From Sedimenticola sp. (GTDB taxonomy: Bacteria > Pseudomonadota > Gammaproteobacteria > Chromatiales > Chromatiaceae), in NCBI GenBank assembly GCA_027023915.1, contig JALVUB010000180.1, forward strand, positions 1 to 6,957: a stretch of 6,957 nucleotides of DNA, read 5' to 3'. This document shows, piece by piece, positions 1 through 6,957 of the stretch. Both the position numbers and the translations under genes were made by a program. A model generated the notes under the pieces. That model was given only the letters and a program-made list of their open reading frames with translations, did not search any database and was not told the origin of the DNA. Every line of letters begins with the position of its first letter. Positions within the stretch are counted from its first letter, which is position 1.

Positions 1-207
1 CCGTAGCAGAGGAAAATGAAACTTCTTCTGGTGGTTGGGAAGCAGCCCCTCGAACGTATAGCCGCTCTCGTACCCAAGCTCCTTCAGCGTGGTCACGGCA
101 AGGTCAGGCACCCTCCCCTTGGCTATCGCGCCACCCGAAAGCCCTATAAGCAACGCGACCTTAACAAAATACCTAAAGAGATTACAGACCACAGACACCC
201 GCCCCAT
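1..207 (-). CDS. N-terminal fragment of a secreted protein, possibly BcsB-like (cut by window edge)
   Basis: This open frame runs from ATG at 207 off the left edge (69 codons, no stop). The start is chosen because AAGGAGG lies 7 bases upstream; a second ATG 5 bases further up is in another frame that soon stops. Residues 1-29 look like a Sec signal peptide: basic and polar first, then a hydrophobic run VALLIGLSGGAIA with a plausible cut after Ala29. The mature part contains TLKELG, then a YTFEG segment and an FHFPLLR strand. This spacing resembles the first repeat of BcsB, the periplasmic cellulose synthase subunit (LKxLG...LRG...F-P). That match is from memory and weak. Codons such as AAT, TTT, AGG and ATA are common, unlike the GC-ending codons of the copper genes. 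The leader upstream is long and structured. That it is a gene is fairly secure; the family is not. Confidence 0.68.
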   Translation of the reverse strand, partial: MGRVSVVCNLFRYFVKVALLIGLSGGAIAKGRVPDLAVTTLKELGYESGYTFEGLLPNHQKKFHFPLLR

Positions 208-214
208 GGCATTG

Positions 215-221
215 CCTCCTT
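215..221 (-). promoter_or_regulatory. Shine-Dalgarno site for the secreted-protein gene
   Basis: Read on the minus strand the bases are AAGGAGG, a near-perfect ribosome binding site. The gap to the ATG ending at 205 is 7 bases. It decides the start of a gene that would otherwise be easy to miss, because the gene has no stop inside the window. Confidence 0.75.
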
Positions 222-295
222 GTTTTCCAAAAGGAGATAAGACACGCACGCCTTCCCCCTCCCGATTAAAACGTCGAATTTTCACCCGCCCACCA

Positions 296-320
296 GAAAA
301 GGCCTGAACCATTCAGGCCT
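296..320 (-). terminator. Perfect hairpin with short U-run in the leader of the secreted-protein gene
   Basis: AGGCCTGAA (300-308) and TTCAGGCCT (312-320) form a perfect 9-bp stem with a 3-base loop. On the minus strand the stem is followed directly by TTTTCT, so it resembles a factor-independent terminator for leftward transcription. It lies about 90 bases upstream of the start codon at 207. It could therefore end a transcript from the right or act as an attenuator in the leader. On the plus strand no U-run follows. Confidence 0.5.
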
Positions 321-622
321 CCCTGTTGCACGAAGCTGAACGACAAAACCGGTTACCACGTACAACCGGCACCAGACCAAACCGCAAACCAGACTTGCAG
401 CCGTTACCCCCCCGACAGGCCCCAGAACCACTTCCGTGGAGGATTTTCAGAGAGAGATCCCAATCAATTCGTGACCCCGCCCCGGACGCCACAAAACCAT
501 CCGTTTCGGTGTTTCGACCCGCTGCGCCGACTAACCAATCCACACGGACCACAACCTGACTCGAGTGACTTTTCACAAAAATCCCTTCACGAATTAGACA
601 ATTCAGAACTCCCCTGAAAGGC

Positions 623-651
623 AGGATATATTGTGGACAATTAGATGTCAA
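623..651 (-). promoter_or_regulatory. Possible sigma-70-type promoter reading toward the secreted-protein gene
   Basis: On the minus strand TTGACA (651-646) is a perfect -35 hexamer. With a 17-base spacer the -10 would be TATCCT (628-623); TATATC at 15 bases is an alternative. Both -10 candidates are imperfect. If real, transcription would start near 615 and give a leader of about 400 bases before the ATG at 207. The copies of AATTAGA at 592-598 and 640-646 flank this promoter and could be an operator, which is speculation. Confidence 0.35.
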
Positions 652-674
652 CCCCTACATTTAGTGTTTGTCGA

Positions 675-702
675 TAAAAAAGAAGGAGGCTGGCGGCCTC
701 CT
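675..702 (-). terminator. Factor-independent terminator, leftward transcription
   Basis: AGGAGGC (684-690) and GCCTCCT (696-702) form a perfect 7-bp GC-rich stem with a 5-base loop. On the minus strand the stem is followed by TTCTTTTTT, a good U-tract. It is the best terminator in the window and would end leftward transcripts coming from the copper genes and phosphatase, or a small RNA from this region. It lies about 380 bases past the phosphatase stop. Confidence 0.6.
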
Positions 703-725
703 GGGAAAAATCGCACAAAAAATAA

Positions 726-819
726 CTCACTGGTGCGACCGATAGCCGGCCAGCGAGCACACAAACAGTCAATTCACAAGAAGGAAAACGAGACGGATGG
801 GAATGGAACACCCCGTCTC
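726..819 (-). other. Two stems upstream of the terminator, possible structured minus-strand RNA
   Basis: Stem one pairs 726-733 with 750-757 (8 positions); its one imperfect position is a G-U wobble in a minus-strand RNA but an A-C mismatch in a plus-strand RNA. Stem two pairs GAGACGG (790-796) with CCGTCTC (813-819) over a 16-base loop and is followed on the minus strand by GTTTTCC. Both precede the terminator at 675-702 in the minus direction. This may be a 3' untranslated region or a small RNA; I recognise no named family. Confidence 0.3.
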
Positions 820-836
820 ATACAGGAACCTTTGAC

Positions 837-856
837 AAAAGCCTTCCTTGGCTTTT
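837..856. repeat. Short inverted repeat, terminator-like
   Basis: AAAAGCC (837-843) and GGCTTTT (850-856) pair perfectly around a 6-base loop. The A/T ends make it terminator-like in both directions, though only three of the pairs are G-C. It abuts the larger hairpin at 857-885. Confidence 0.4.
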
Positions 857-885
857 AGGAAGGTCTGAAAAATTCAGACTTTCCT
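857..885. repeat. 13-bp inverted repeat
   Basis: AGGAAGGTCTGAA (857-869) pairs with TTCAGACTTTCCT (873-885) around AAA, with one G-U position in a plus-strand RNA (C-A in a minus-strand RNA). The inner part, CTGAA-NNN-TTCAG, is shared with the hairpin at 300-320, although the outer arms differ. Confidence 0.55.
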
Positions 886-908
886 CCGGCACAGGGATGT
901 GCCGGCAA

Positions 909-933
909 AATCAATGGCCCCAAGCCATTGATT
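909..933. repeat. Perfect 10-bp inverted repeat
   Basis: AATCAATGGC (909-918) and GCCATTGATT (924-933) pair perfectly around a 5-base loop. No U-run follows on either strand, so it is not a clear terminator. Function unknown; it could be a protein-binding site or an RNA stem in the 3' region of the phosphatase transcript. Confidence 0.5.
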
Positions 934-968
934 TGGAGCAAGCCCCAAACCACGTTTGCGGCGCGGCG

Positions 969-1005
969 AGCGCTGATAAAGCCATGGATGGCTTTTATCA
1001 GCGCT
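969..1005. repeat. Long inverted repeat with 12-bp perfect outer stem
   Basis: AGCGCTGATAAA (969-980) pairs with TTTATCAGCGCT (994-1005); the inner GCCAT and ATGGC could extend the stem across a one-base bulge. A further TTTATCAG follows at 1009-1016, so this octamer or its complement occurs three times in 44 bases. It lies about 75 bases downstream of the phosphatase stop and has no U-tract. Confidence 0.5.
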
Positions 1006-1081
1006 TCCTTTATCAGATTTTAGAAGTCAGAAAATGCAAAGGTGGTTCTTCATCAGCCCCCAAAACCGAAAGCGGTTCATA

Positions 1082-1582
1082 TCAGGCCCGCGCTGGCTGA
1101 AGCTGTTTTTGAATATCTTCCAAAAGCCCCCGACAGGCTGCTTCCACCATATCGAAAACCCGTTCAAAACCCCGATCACCGCCGTAGTAGGGATCCGGCA
1201 CTTCACGCTCCCCCCAGTGGCTGGCATATTCCATCAAAAGATGCAGCTTCTGCTGATGCTTGTGGGGACAGATAAGGCTGAGGCTGTAGTAGTTGTCCTC
1301 GTCCATGGCGAGGATGTAGTCGAAGCGCTCGAAATCCTCCCTACATACTTGGCGCGCAAGCAGGCCTGACATATCAAGACCGCGCCCCCTCGCGGTCTCC
1401 TGAGCACGCGGGTCGGGCGGGTTGCCCACATGATAAGCGTGGGTGCCCGCCGAATCGACCTCCACCTGCCTTTCCAGCCTGGCTTCCGCCACCAGCTTTC
1501 GGAAAATGGCGTGAGCCGTGGGCGATCGACAGATATTGCCCATGCAGACGAAGAGCACCCGCACCCGCTTGCCGCTGTTCAT
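1082..1582 (-). CDS. Low-molecular-weight protein tyrosine phosphatase
   Basis: This 166-residue protein is predicted to be cytoplasmic and to hydrolyse phosphotyrosine through a cysteinyl-phosphate intermediate. The P-loop CMGNICRS begins at residue 13, giving nucleophile Cys13, Arg19 and Ser20 (the C-x5-R-S motif). The DPYYGG motif supplies the general acid Asp130. SAGTHAYHVGNPPD and ILAMDEDN are further family signatures, and the length is normal or slightly long. The ATG at 1582 has AGAGAGGT about 9 bases upstream. The gene starts 49 bases after copZ stops, on the same strand, so co-transcription with the copper genes is possible. In bacteria such enzymes often act on tyrosine kinases of polysaccharide export or in stress responses. 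The fold is shared with thioredoxin-linked arsenate reductase, but DPYYGG and the family motifs favour a phosphatase. Its substrate cannot be read from the sequence. Confidence 0.93.
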   Translation of the reverse strand: MNSGKRVRVLFVCMGNICRSPTAHAIFRKLVAEARLERQVEVDSAGTHAYHVGNPPDPRAQETARGRGLDMSGLLARQVCREDFERFDYILAMDEDNYYSLSLICPHKHQQKLHLLMEYASHWGEREVPDPYYGGDRGFERVFDMVEAACRGLLEDIQKQLQPARA

Positions 1583-1631
1583 GAAACACCACCTCTCTGA
1601 GTCATGAAGGGGAGCGAGTATAGCAGAGGCG

Positions 1632-1835
1632 TCAGGCCACCTCCGCCTGGTAGCCCGCCTCCTTCACCGCCTCGATGAGCGCCCGGGGATCGGCCTCCCC
1701 CTTCACCACGGCACCGCCGGGTTCCAGGGTCACCTCGGCCGATTCCACGCCGGGCACCGCCTCCAGCGCCTTCTTGGTGTGGGCCACGCAGTGGTTGCAG
1801 GTCATGCCGGTGATCTTGAGCTTGATTTCAGACAT
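1632..1835 (-). CDS. copZ: CopZ-like copper chaperone (single HMA domain)
   Basis: This 67-residue protein is one heavy-metal-associated domain, expected to have a beta-alpha-beta-beta-alpha-beta fold. The metal site is MTCNHC, with Cys13 and Cys16 binding Cu(I). It has no signal peptide, so it should carry copper in the cytoplasm to the ATPase encoded just upstream. The ATG at 1835 follows AGAGG at a 7-base gap. The ATPase stop lies 112 bases upstream, with an inverted REP pair in between; the phosphatase start is 49 bases downstream. The His inside CxxC resembles CGHC of ATPase domain 1 and not CASC of domains 2 and 3. A MerP- or ZntA-type role is possible in principle, but the context favours copper. 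Confidence 0.88.
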   Translation of the reverse strand: MSEIKLKITGMTCNHCVAHTKKALEAVPGVESAEVTLEPGGAVVKGEADPRALIEAVKEAGYQAEVA

Positions 1836-1868
1836 TTCGATACCTCTTTGCTCGTATTGTGAATTCCC

Positions 1869-1893
1869 GTAGGAGCGGCGTCCCCGCCGCGAA
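1869..1893 (+). repeat. REP-like element, GTAGGAG type
   Basis: The 25-base unit has a GTAGGA head, a perfect stem GCGGCG / CGCCGC (1875-1880 and 1885-1890) around loop TCCC, and a GAA tail. GTAG or GTGG at the foot of a hairpin is the hallmark of bacterial REP elements mobilised by RAYT (TnpA-REP) transposases. It lies between the ATPase and copZ and pairs with the inverted copy at 1918-1942. Confidence 0.75.
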
Positions 1894-1917
1894 CAATCAT
1901 TTTCTACTATCCACCCT

Positions 1918-1942
1918 TTCGGCGCGGGGACGCGCCTCCTAC
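1918..1942 (-). repeat. REP-like element, GTAGGAG type, inverted copy
   Basis: Read on the minus strand it has the same GTAGGA head, TCCC loop and GAA tail as 1869-1893, but a different stem, GGCGCG / CGCGCC, which is again perfectly paired. The two form an inverted pair (BIME-like) 24 bases apart. Its head ends 5 bases from the ATPase stop codon, so its hairpin would stand at the 3' end of the ATPase message. Confidence 0.72.
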
Positions 1943-1947
1943 ACCAA

Positions 1948-5007
<3,060 letters not shown>

Positions 5008-5014
5008 GAGGTTA

Positions 5015-5020
5015 CCTTCT
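5015..5020 (-). promoter_or_regulatory. Shine-Dalgarno site that sets the ATPase start
   Basis: On the minus strand the bases are AGAAGG, 7 bases before ATG 5007. This supports a protein of 1019 residues and not the longer form from the in-frame TTG at 5028, which would place this site inside the coding region. Confidence 0.65.
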
Positions 5021-5051
5021 CTTTTCAAATACGCGGCAAAAGCGCCAGGGT

Positions 5052-5074
5052 TGTCGGGCTGAAGCCCGACCTAC
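5052..5074 (-). repeat. REP-like element, GTAGGTC type, between copG and the ATPase gene
   Basis: The 23-base unit has head GTAG (minus strand) and a 7-bp stem GTCGGGC / GCCCGAC. It is identical to the copies inside the ATPase gene and is the only REP in the 88-base gap. It lies 22 bases after the copG stop and 45 bases before the ATPase start. Confidence 0.82.
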
Positions 5075-5095
5075 GGGCATCGGTTTTCCATACGC

Positions 5096-5572
5096 CTAGT
5101 GGGTGGCGAAGACGCTGGTCCGTCCATCCGCACCATAAGCGATCACATCGTACGGATCCTTGCGCGGCCCTTCCATGCCGGGGGAGCCCATGGGCATTCC
5201 GGGCGCCGCCAGGCCGGCGATGGCCGGCTTCTCCTTCAGCAGCCGGGCGATGTCGGCAGCGGGCACATGGCCCTCGATCACGTAACCGCCAACCTTGGCA
5301 GTATGACAGGATCGGAGGCTGGAGGGCACGCCCAGTTCATTCTTCACCGGCGTCACGTCGTAGCGGTCGTGGACCTCGACGGTGAAGCCGCTCTGCCGCA
5401 GGTGCTTCACCCACCCCTTGCAGCAGCCGCAACTCGGGCTCTTGTAAACCACCACGGTTTCGCCGGCGGCCACCTCCTTGGACGGCAGGCCGAGGCCGAT
5501 CGCCAGGGCGATACCGGCCAGCAGGGCCAGGGCGCCAAGGAGGGCGGTTCTTCGGGTTCGTTTCGGTTTCAT
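5096..5572 (-). CDS. copG: DUF411 / CopG family periplasmic copper protein
   Basis: This 158-residue protein has a basic N-terminus and a hydrophobic segment (residues 10-29), so it is exported or anchored facing the periplasm. The thioredoxin-like core begins VVVYKSPSCGCC, with Cys48, Cys50 and Cys51; Cys89-His90 and His102 (EGHVP) are further conserved ligand candidates, and the C-terminal part has the family segment PGMPMGSPGMEG. DUF411 proteins named CopG bind a cysteine-bridged multinuclear copper cluster and are thought to interconvert Cu(I) and Cu(II). I chose ATG 5572 because AGGAG lies 9 bases upstream; TTG 5578 would sit only 3 bases from it. The gene lies between copB and the ATPase, with REP elements in both gaps. 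It is not the CopG plasmid repressor of the same name. Confidence 0.9.
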   Translation of the reverse strand: MKPKRTRRTALLGALALLAGIALAIGLGLPSKEVAAGETVVVYKSPSCGCCKGWVKHLRQSGFTVEVHDRYDVTPVKNELGVPSSLRSCHTAKVGGYVIEGHVPAADIARLLKEKPAIAGLAAPGMPMGSPGMEGPRKDPYDVIAYGADGRTSVFATH

Positions 5573-5604
5573 CTCCAAATACTCCTGTTTCGACTTTCAT
5601 CATT

Positions 5605-5627
5605 GTAGGTCGGGCTTCAGCCCGACA
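5605..5627 (+). repeat. REP-like element, GTAGGTC type, copB-copG gap
   Basis: This 23-base unit is identical to 4656-4678 and 5052-5074. It is inverted relative to 5643-5665, 15 bases away. It lies about 20 bases upstream of the copG Shine-Dalgarno site, so its hairpin would stand in the copG leader. Confidence 0.82.
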
Positions 5628-5642
5628 TTCCATCGGCTTGCT

Positions 5643-5665
5643 TGTCGGACTGAAGTCCGACCTAC
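5643..5665 (-). repeat. REP-like element, GTAGGTC type, variant stem
   Basis: This has the same head and loop as the other copies, but one stem pair is changed on both sides: GTCGGAC pairs with GTCCGAC where the others have GTCGGGC and GCCCGAC. The stem stays perfect. It forms an inverted pair with 5605-5627. Confidence 0.8.
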
Positions 5666-5673
5666 CCGCACCT

Positions 5674-5730
5674 GTGGGAGCGCCGTCCCCGGCGCGAACC
5701 TTCCGGCCCGGCCCGGGGAGGCGCGTCCCA
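5674..5730 (+). repeat. REP-like element, GTAGGAG type, with degenerate inverted partner
   Basis: Bases 5674-5698 carry a GTGGGA head, stem GCGCCG / CGGCGC (5680-5685 and 5690-5695), loop TCCC and tail GAA, matching the type at 1869-1942. Bases 5699-5730 look like a decayed inverted partner ending in GTCCCA, with long CCGG-rich arms that no longer match the unit well. The block ends 4 bases from the copB stop. Confidence 0.62.
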
Positions 5731-5734
5731 AGGC

Positions 5735-6445
5735 TCAGAACCAGGCCCGCACGCCCAGCACCAGCTCGGTATCGGATCGCTGTCCGCCCTCGGCAACAGC
5801 GAAATCGCCCGTCTTGCCGAACTTGCGCCACCAGTTGACGCCAATGTACGGTGCGAATTCACGGGCCAGTTCGTACCGCAACCGCAGGCTCAAGGACAGA
5901 TCACTCAGCCCCGAGCCGCGTCCGGTGGCGGCATCCGCCTTGCTGTAGGCGTTGGCGGCCACTTCAGGCGTGAGAATCAGGCGCTGAGTGAAGAGATAGT
6001 CGTATTCCGCCTGTCCCCGCAGCGCCAGGGTTCCGGAACGCCCCACATAGGCCGCCACATCGGTTTCGAAGCGGTAGGGCGCCAGTCCCTCGAAACCGAC
6101 TGCCAGCCAGTCGCGGCCAGGCCCGGCCCCGTAGTCATGGCGCCAACCCACCTGAAGGTCCCAGAAGGGCGCCACTCCCCGGCTGTAGAGCAGCTCGTTG
6201 CGCCCTTCCGCGACGGCGCCACCGGTACCCTGCTCGCCTTCCGCCTTGAACCAGACCTTGTTCAGATCCCTGCCCAGCCAGGCCTGGGTATCCCACACCA
6301 GGGCATTGTTGTTGTTGCGGTCGATGCCGGCCACCTCCAGCTTGTCCACCATGAGCTTGAACAGCACCGGATCGTCCGGCATTCCACCGGCCACGGCGGT
6401 TCCGCTGAAGGCCAGCGCGCACAGGATGATGTTTCTCTTCTTCAT
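5735..6445 (-). CDS. copB: CopB/PcoB outer-membrane copper resistance protein
   Basis: This 236-residue protein is predicted to form an outer-membrane beta-barrel that works with the periplasmic multicopper oxidase in copper resistance. Residues 1-19 are a signal peptide with a likely cut after GTAVA. The mature protein starts almost at once with the family core: MPDDPVLFKLMVDKLEV, then alternating barrel strands such as WFKAEGEQ, ELLYSRGVAPFWDLQVGWRHD and GVNWWRKFGKTGD. It ends in Phe, as barrel substrates of the BAM machinery usually do. It lacks the Met/His-rich N-terminal stretch of longer relatives of about 300 residues. ATG 6445 is preceded by GAGGAGGA and lies 11 bases past the oxidase stop, so the two are surely translated from one message. 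An upstream extension of the frame only overlaps the oxidase gene. Confidence 0.92.
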   Translation of the reverse strand: MKKRNIILCALAFSGTAVAGGMPDDPVLFKLMVDKLEVAGIDRNNNNALVWDTQAWLGRDLNKVWFKAEGEQGTGGAVAEGRNELLYSRGVAPFWDLQVGWRHDYGAGPGRDWLAVGFEGLAPYRFETDVAAYVGRSGTLALRGQAEYDYLFTQRLILTPEVAANAYSKADAATGRGSGLSDLSLSLRLRYELAREFAPYIGVNWWRKFGKTGDFAVAEGGQRSDTELVLGVRAWF

Positions 6446-6456
6446 TGCATTCCTCC

Positions 6457-6957
6457 TCAACCGACCTTCACTTCGCGGAACATGCCGAGCATGTGGTAGA
6501 GCAGGTGGCAGTGGTAGGCCCAGTTGCCCGGAGCATCCACCGTCACCCGGTAGCTGATGCGCGACCCCGGCTGCACCACCACGGTGTGCTTGCGCGGCAG
6601 GAAGTCGTTGTCGCCCGATTCCAGGTCGCTCCACATGCCGTGCAGGTGCATGGGATGGTTCATCATGGTGTCGTTGACGAAGGTGATGCGCAGCCGCTCG
6701 CCCAGCTTCCAGCGCAGGGGCTTGGCGTCGGCGAACTTCACTCCGTTGATGGACCACATGTAGCGCTCCATGTTGCCGGTGAGGTGCAGCTCGATCTCGC
6801 GGTCGGGATCCCGTGGATCGTCGGTGCCACCCAGGCGCCGCAGATCGGCGTAGGTGAGCACCCGGCGGCCGTTGTTGCGCAAACCCACGCCGGGATCGGA
6901 AAGGCGGTATTGAGGCGCCTGGGCGCGCATGTCCACCTGGGGCCCGAACTCCGTGGG
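6457..6957 (-). CDS. copA/pcoA: CopA/PcoA-type multicopper oxidase, C-terminal part (cut by window edge)
   Basis: At least 166 C-terminal residues are present, and the frame stays open to base 6957, so the gene starts outside the window. Family members are periplasmic, usually Tat-exported, and oxidise Cu(I) or bind copper. The visible part is the last cupredoxin domain: MWSINGVKF, then NHPMHLHGMW (type-1 and trinuclear-site histidines), then WAYHCHLLYH (trinuclear and type-1 ligands), ending MLGMFREVKVG. In the usual CopA motif the axial Met follows as HCHxxxHxxxxM; here the spacing is HCHxxxHxxxM, one residue shorter (6481-6513). The Met-rich copper-binding segments of CopA, if present, would be upstream. 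copB follows after 11 bases. The copA name is also used for the ATPase at 1948-5007. Confidence 0.93.
   Translation of the reverse strand, partial: PTEFGPQVDMRAQAPQYRLSDPGVGLRNNGRRVLTYADLRRLGGTDDPRDPDREIELHLTGNMERYMWSINGVKFADAKPLRWKLGERLRITFVNDTMMNHPMHLHGMWSDLESGDNDFLPRKHTVVVQPGSRISYRVTVDAPGNWAYHCHLLYHMLGMFREVKVG

Larger units (their letters stand above)
208..1081. other. 874-base gene-free region rich in hairpins
   Basis: Between the phosphatase stop and the secreted-protein start I find no convincing gene: open frames here lack ribosome binding sites, have no recognisable composition and run through hairpins. The stretch is less GC-rich than the copper operon. Its contents, right to left, are several unrelated perfect or near-perfect inverted repeats (969-1005, 909-933, 857-885, 837-856), two weaker stems (790-819, 726-757), a terminator-like hairpin at 675-702, a possible promoter at 623-651, and a 300-base leader-like stretch with a terminator-like hairpin at 296-320. 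Between 321 and 622 I see no named RNA family; the direct repeat AATTAGA at 592-598 and 640-646 is the only small repeat I noted. Confidence 0.7.

Noticed and set aside
313..651. 112-codon minus-strand open frame
   Set aside because: It would start at a TTG that forms the possible -35 hexamer, has no ribosome binding site, no recognisable domain and irregular composition, and it runs into the hairpin at 296-320.
205..651. c-di-GMP or other known riboswitch
   Set aside because: I looked for the conserved GEMM core and other familiar conserved segments by eye and found none that matched; only the general attenuator layout is reported.
631..1100. Plus-strand open frames of 67-75 codons in the gene-free region
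   Set aside because: They lack ribosome binding sites, cross several hairpins and the terminator, and have low-complexity, unfamiliar translations.
1082..1582. Arsenate reductase of the thioredoxin-linked type
   Set aside because: The fold is shared, but DPYYGG with Asp130, ILAMDEDN and the spacing of the motifs are those of protein tyrosine phosphatases, and no arsenic genes are nearby.
1869..1942. Rho-independent terminator between the ATPase and copZ
   Set aside because: The hairpins are strong but neither is followed by a U-tract, and heads, loops and tails match the REP-type unit at 5674-5698.
5008..5028. Longer ATPase starting at TTG 5028
   Set aside because: AGAAGG is well placed for ATG 5007 and would lie inside the coding region of the longer form; no site precedes the TTG.
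5573..5578. CopG start at TTG 5578
   Set aside because: The gap to AGGAG would be only 3 bases, while ATG 5572 has 9.

Overview
The window is bacterial and mostly GC-rich. It carries a copper-handling gene set of proteobacterial type, with all coding on the minus strand. The Pco/Cop-type multicopper oxidase, the outer-membrane CopB, the DUF411/CopG protein and the REP elements with GTAG/GTGG heads together suggest a GC-rich gammaproteobacterium, or possibly a betaproteobacterium. I cannot name a genus from the sequence.

Layout in transcription order (right to left): (1) the C-terminal 159+ residues of a CopA/PcoA-type multicopper oxidase, cut by the window edge (6957-6457); (2) copB, the outer-membrane partner, 11 bases downstream (6445-5735); (3) a REP cluster (5605-5730); (4) a membrane-anchored DUF411/CopG copper protein (5572-5096); (5) one REP (5052-5074); (6) a 1019-residue Cu(I)-exporting P1B ATPase with three CxxC metal-binding domains, a fourth degenerate one, and a linker that is itself encoded by REP sequence (5007-1948); (7) an inverted REP pair (1869-1942); (8) a CopZ-like copper chaperone (1835-1632); (9) a low-molecular-weight protein tyrosine phosphatase (1582-1082). 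Next comes an 874-base gene-free stretch (1081-208) full of hairpins, with a terminator at about 675-702, a possible promoter at 623-651 and a terminator-like hairpin at 296-320. Last is the N-terminus of a secreted protein with a good Shine-Dalgarno sequence (207-1), possibly BcsB-like.

How the genes fit together: CopZ and the N-terminal domains of the ATPase would bind cytoplasmic Cu(I), and the ATPase would pump it to the periplasm. There the multicopper oxidase would oxidise or sequester it, with CopB in the outer membrane and CopG as a periplasmic copper-cluster redox protein. The phosphatase has no known copper role; it may belong to the same transcript or only lie next to it.

The most unusual observation is that a REP-type repeat pair plus a five-unit 12-bp tandem expansion of the REP arm lies inside the ATPase gene, is read in frame, and forms residues ~99-134 between metal-binding domains 1 and 2. 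Identical REP copies sit in the intergenic gaps of the same operon. Other points of interest are a recent-looking 213-bp duplication of a metal-binding domain, covarying REP stems, and a multicopper oxidase whose type-1 copper loop is one residue shorter than the usual CopA motif.
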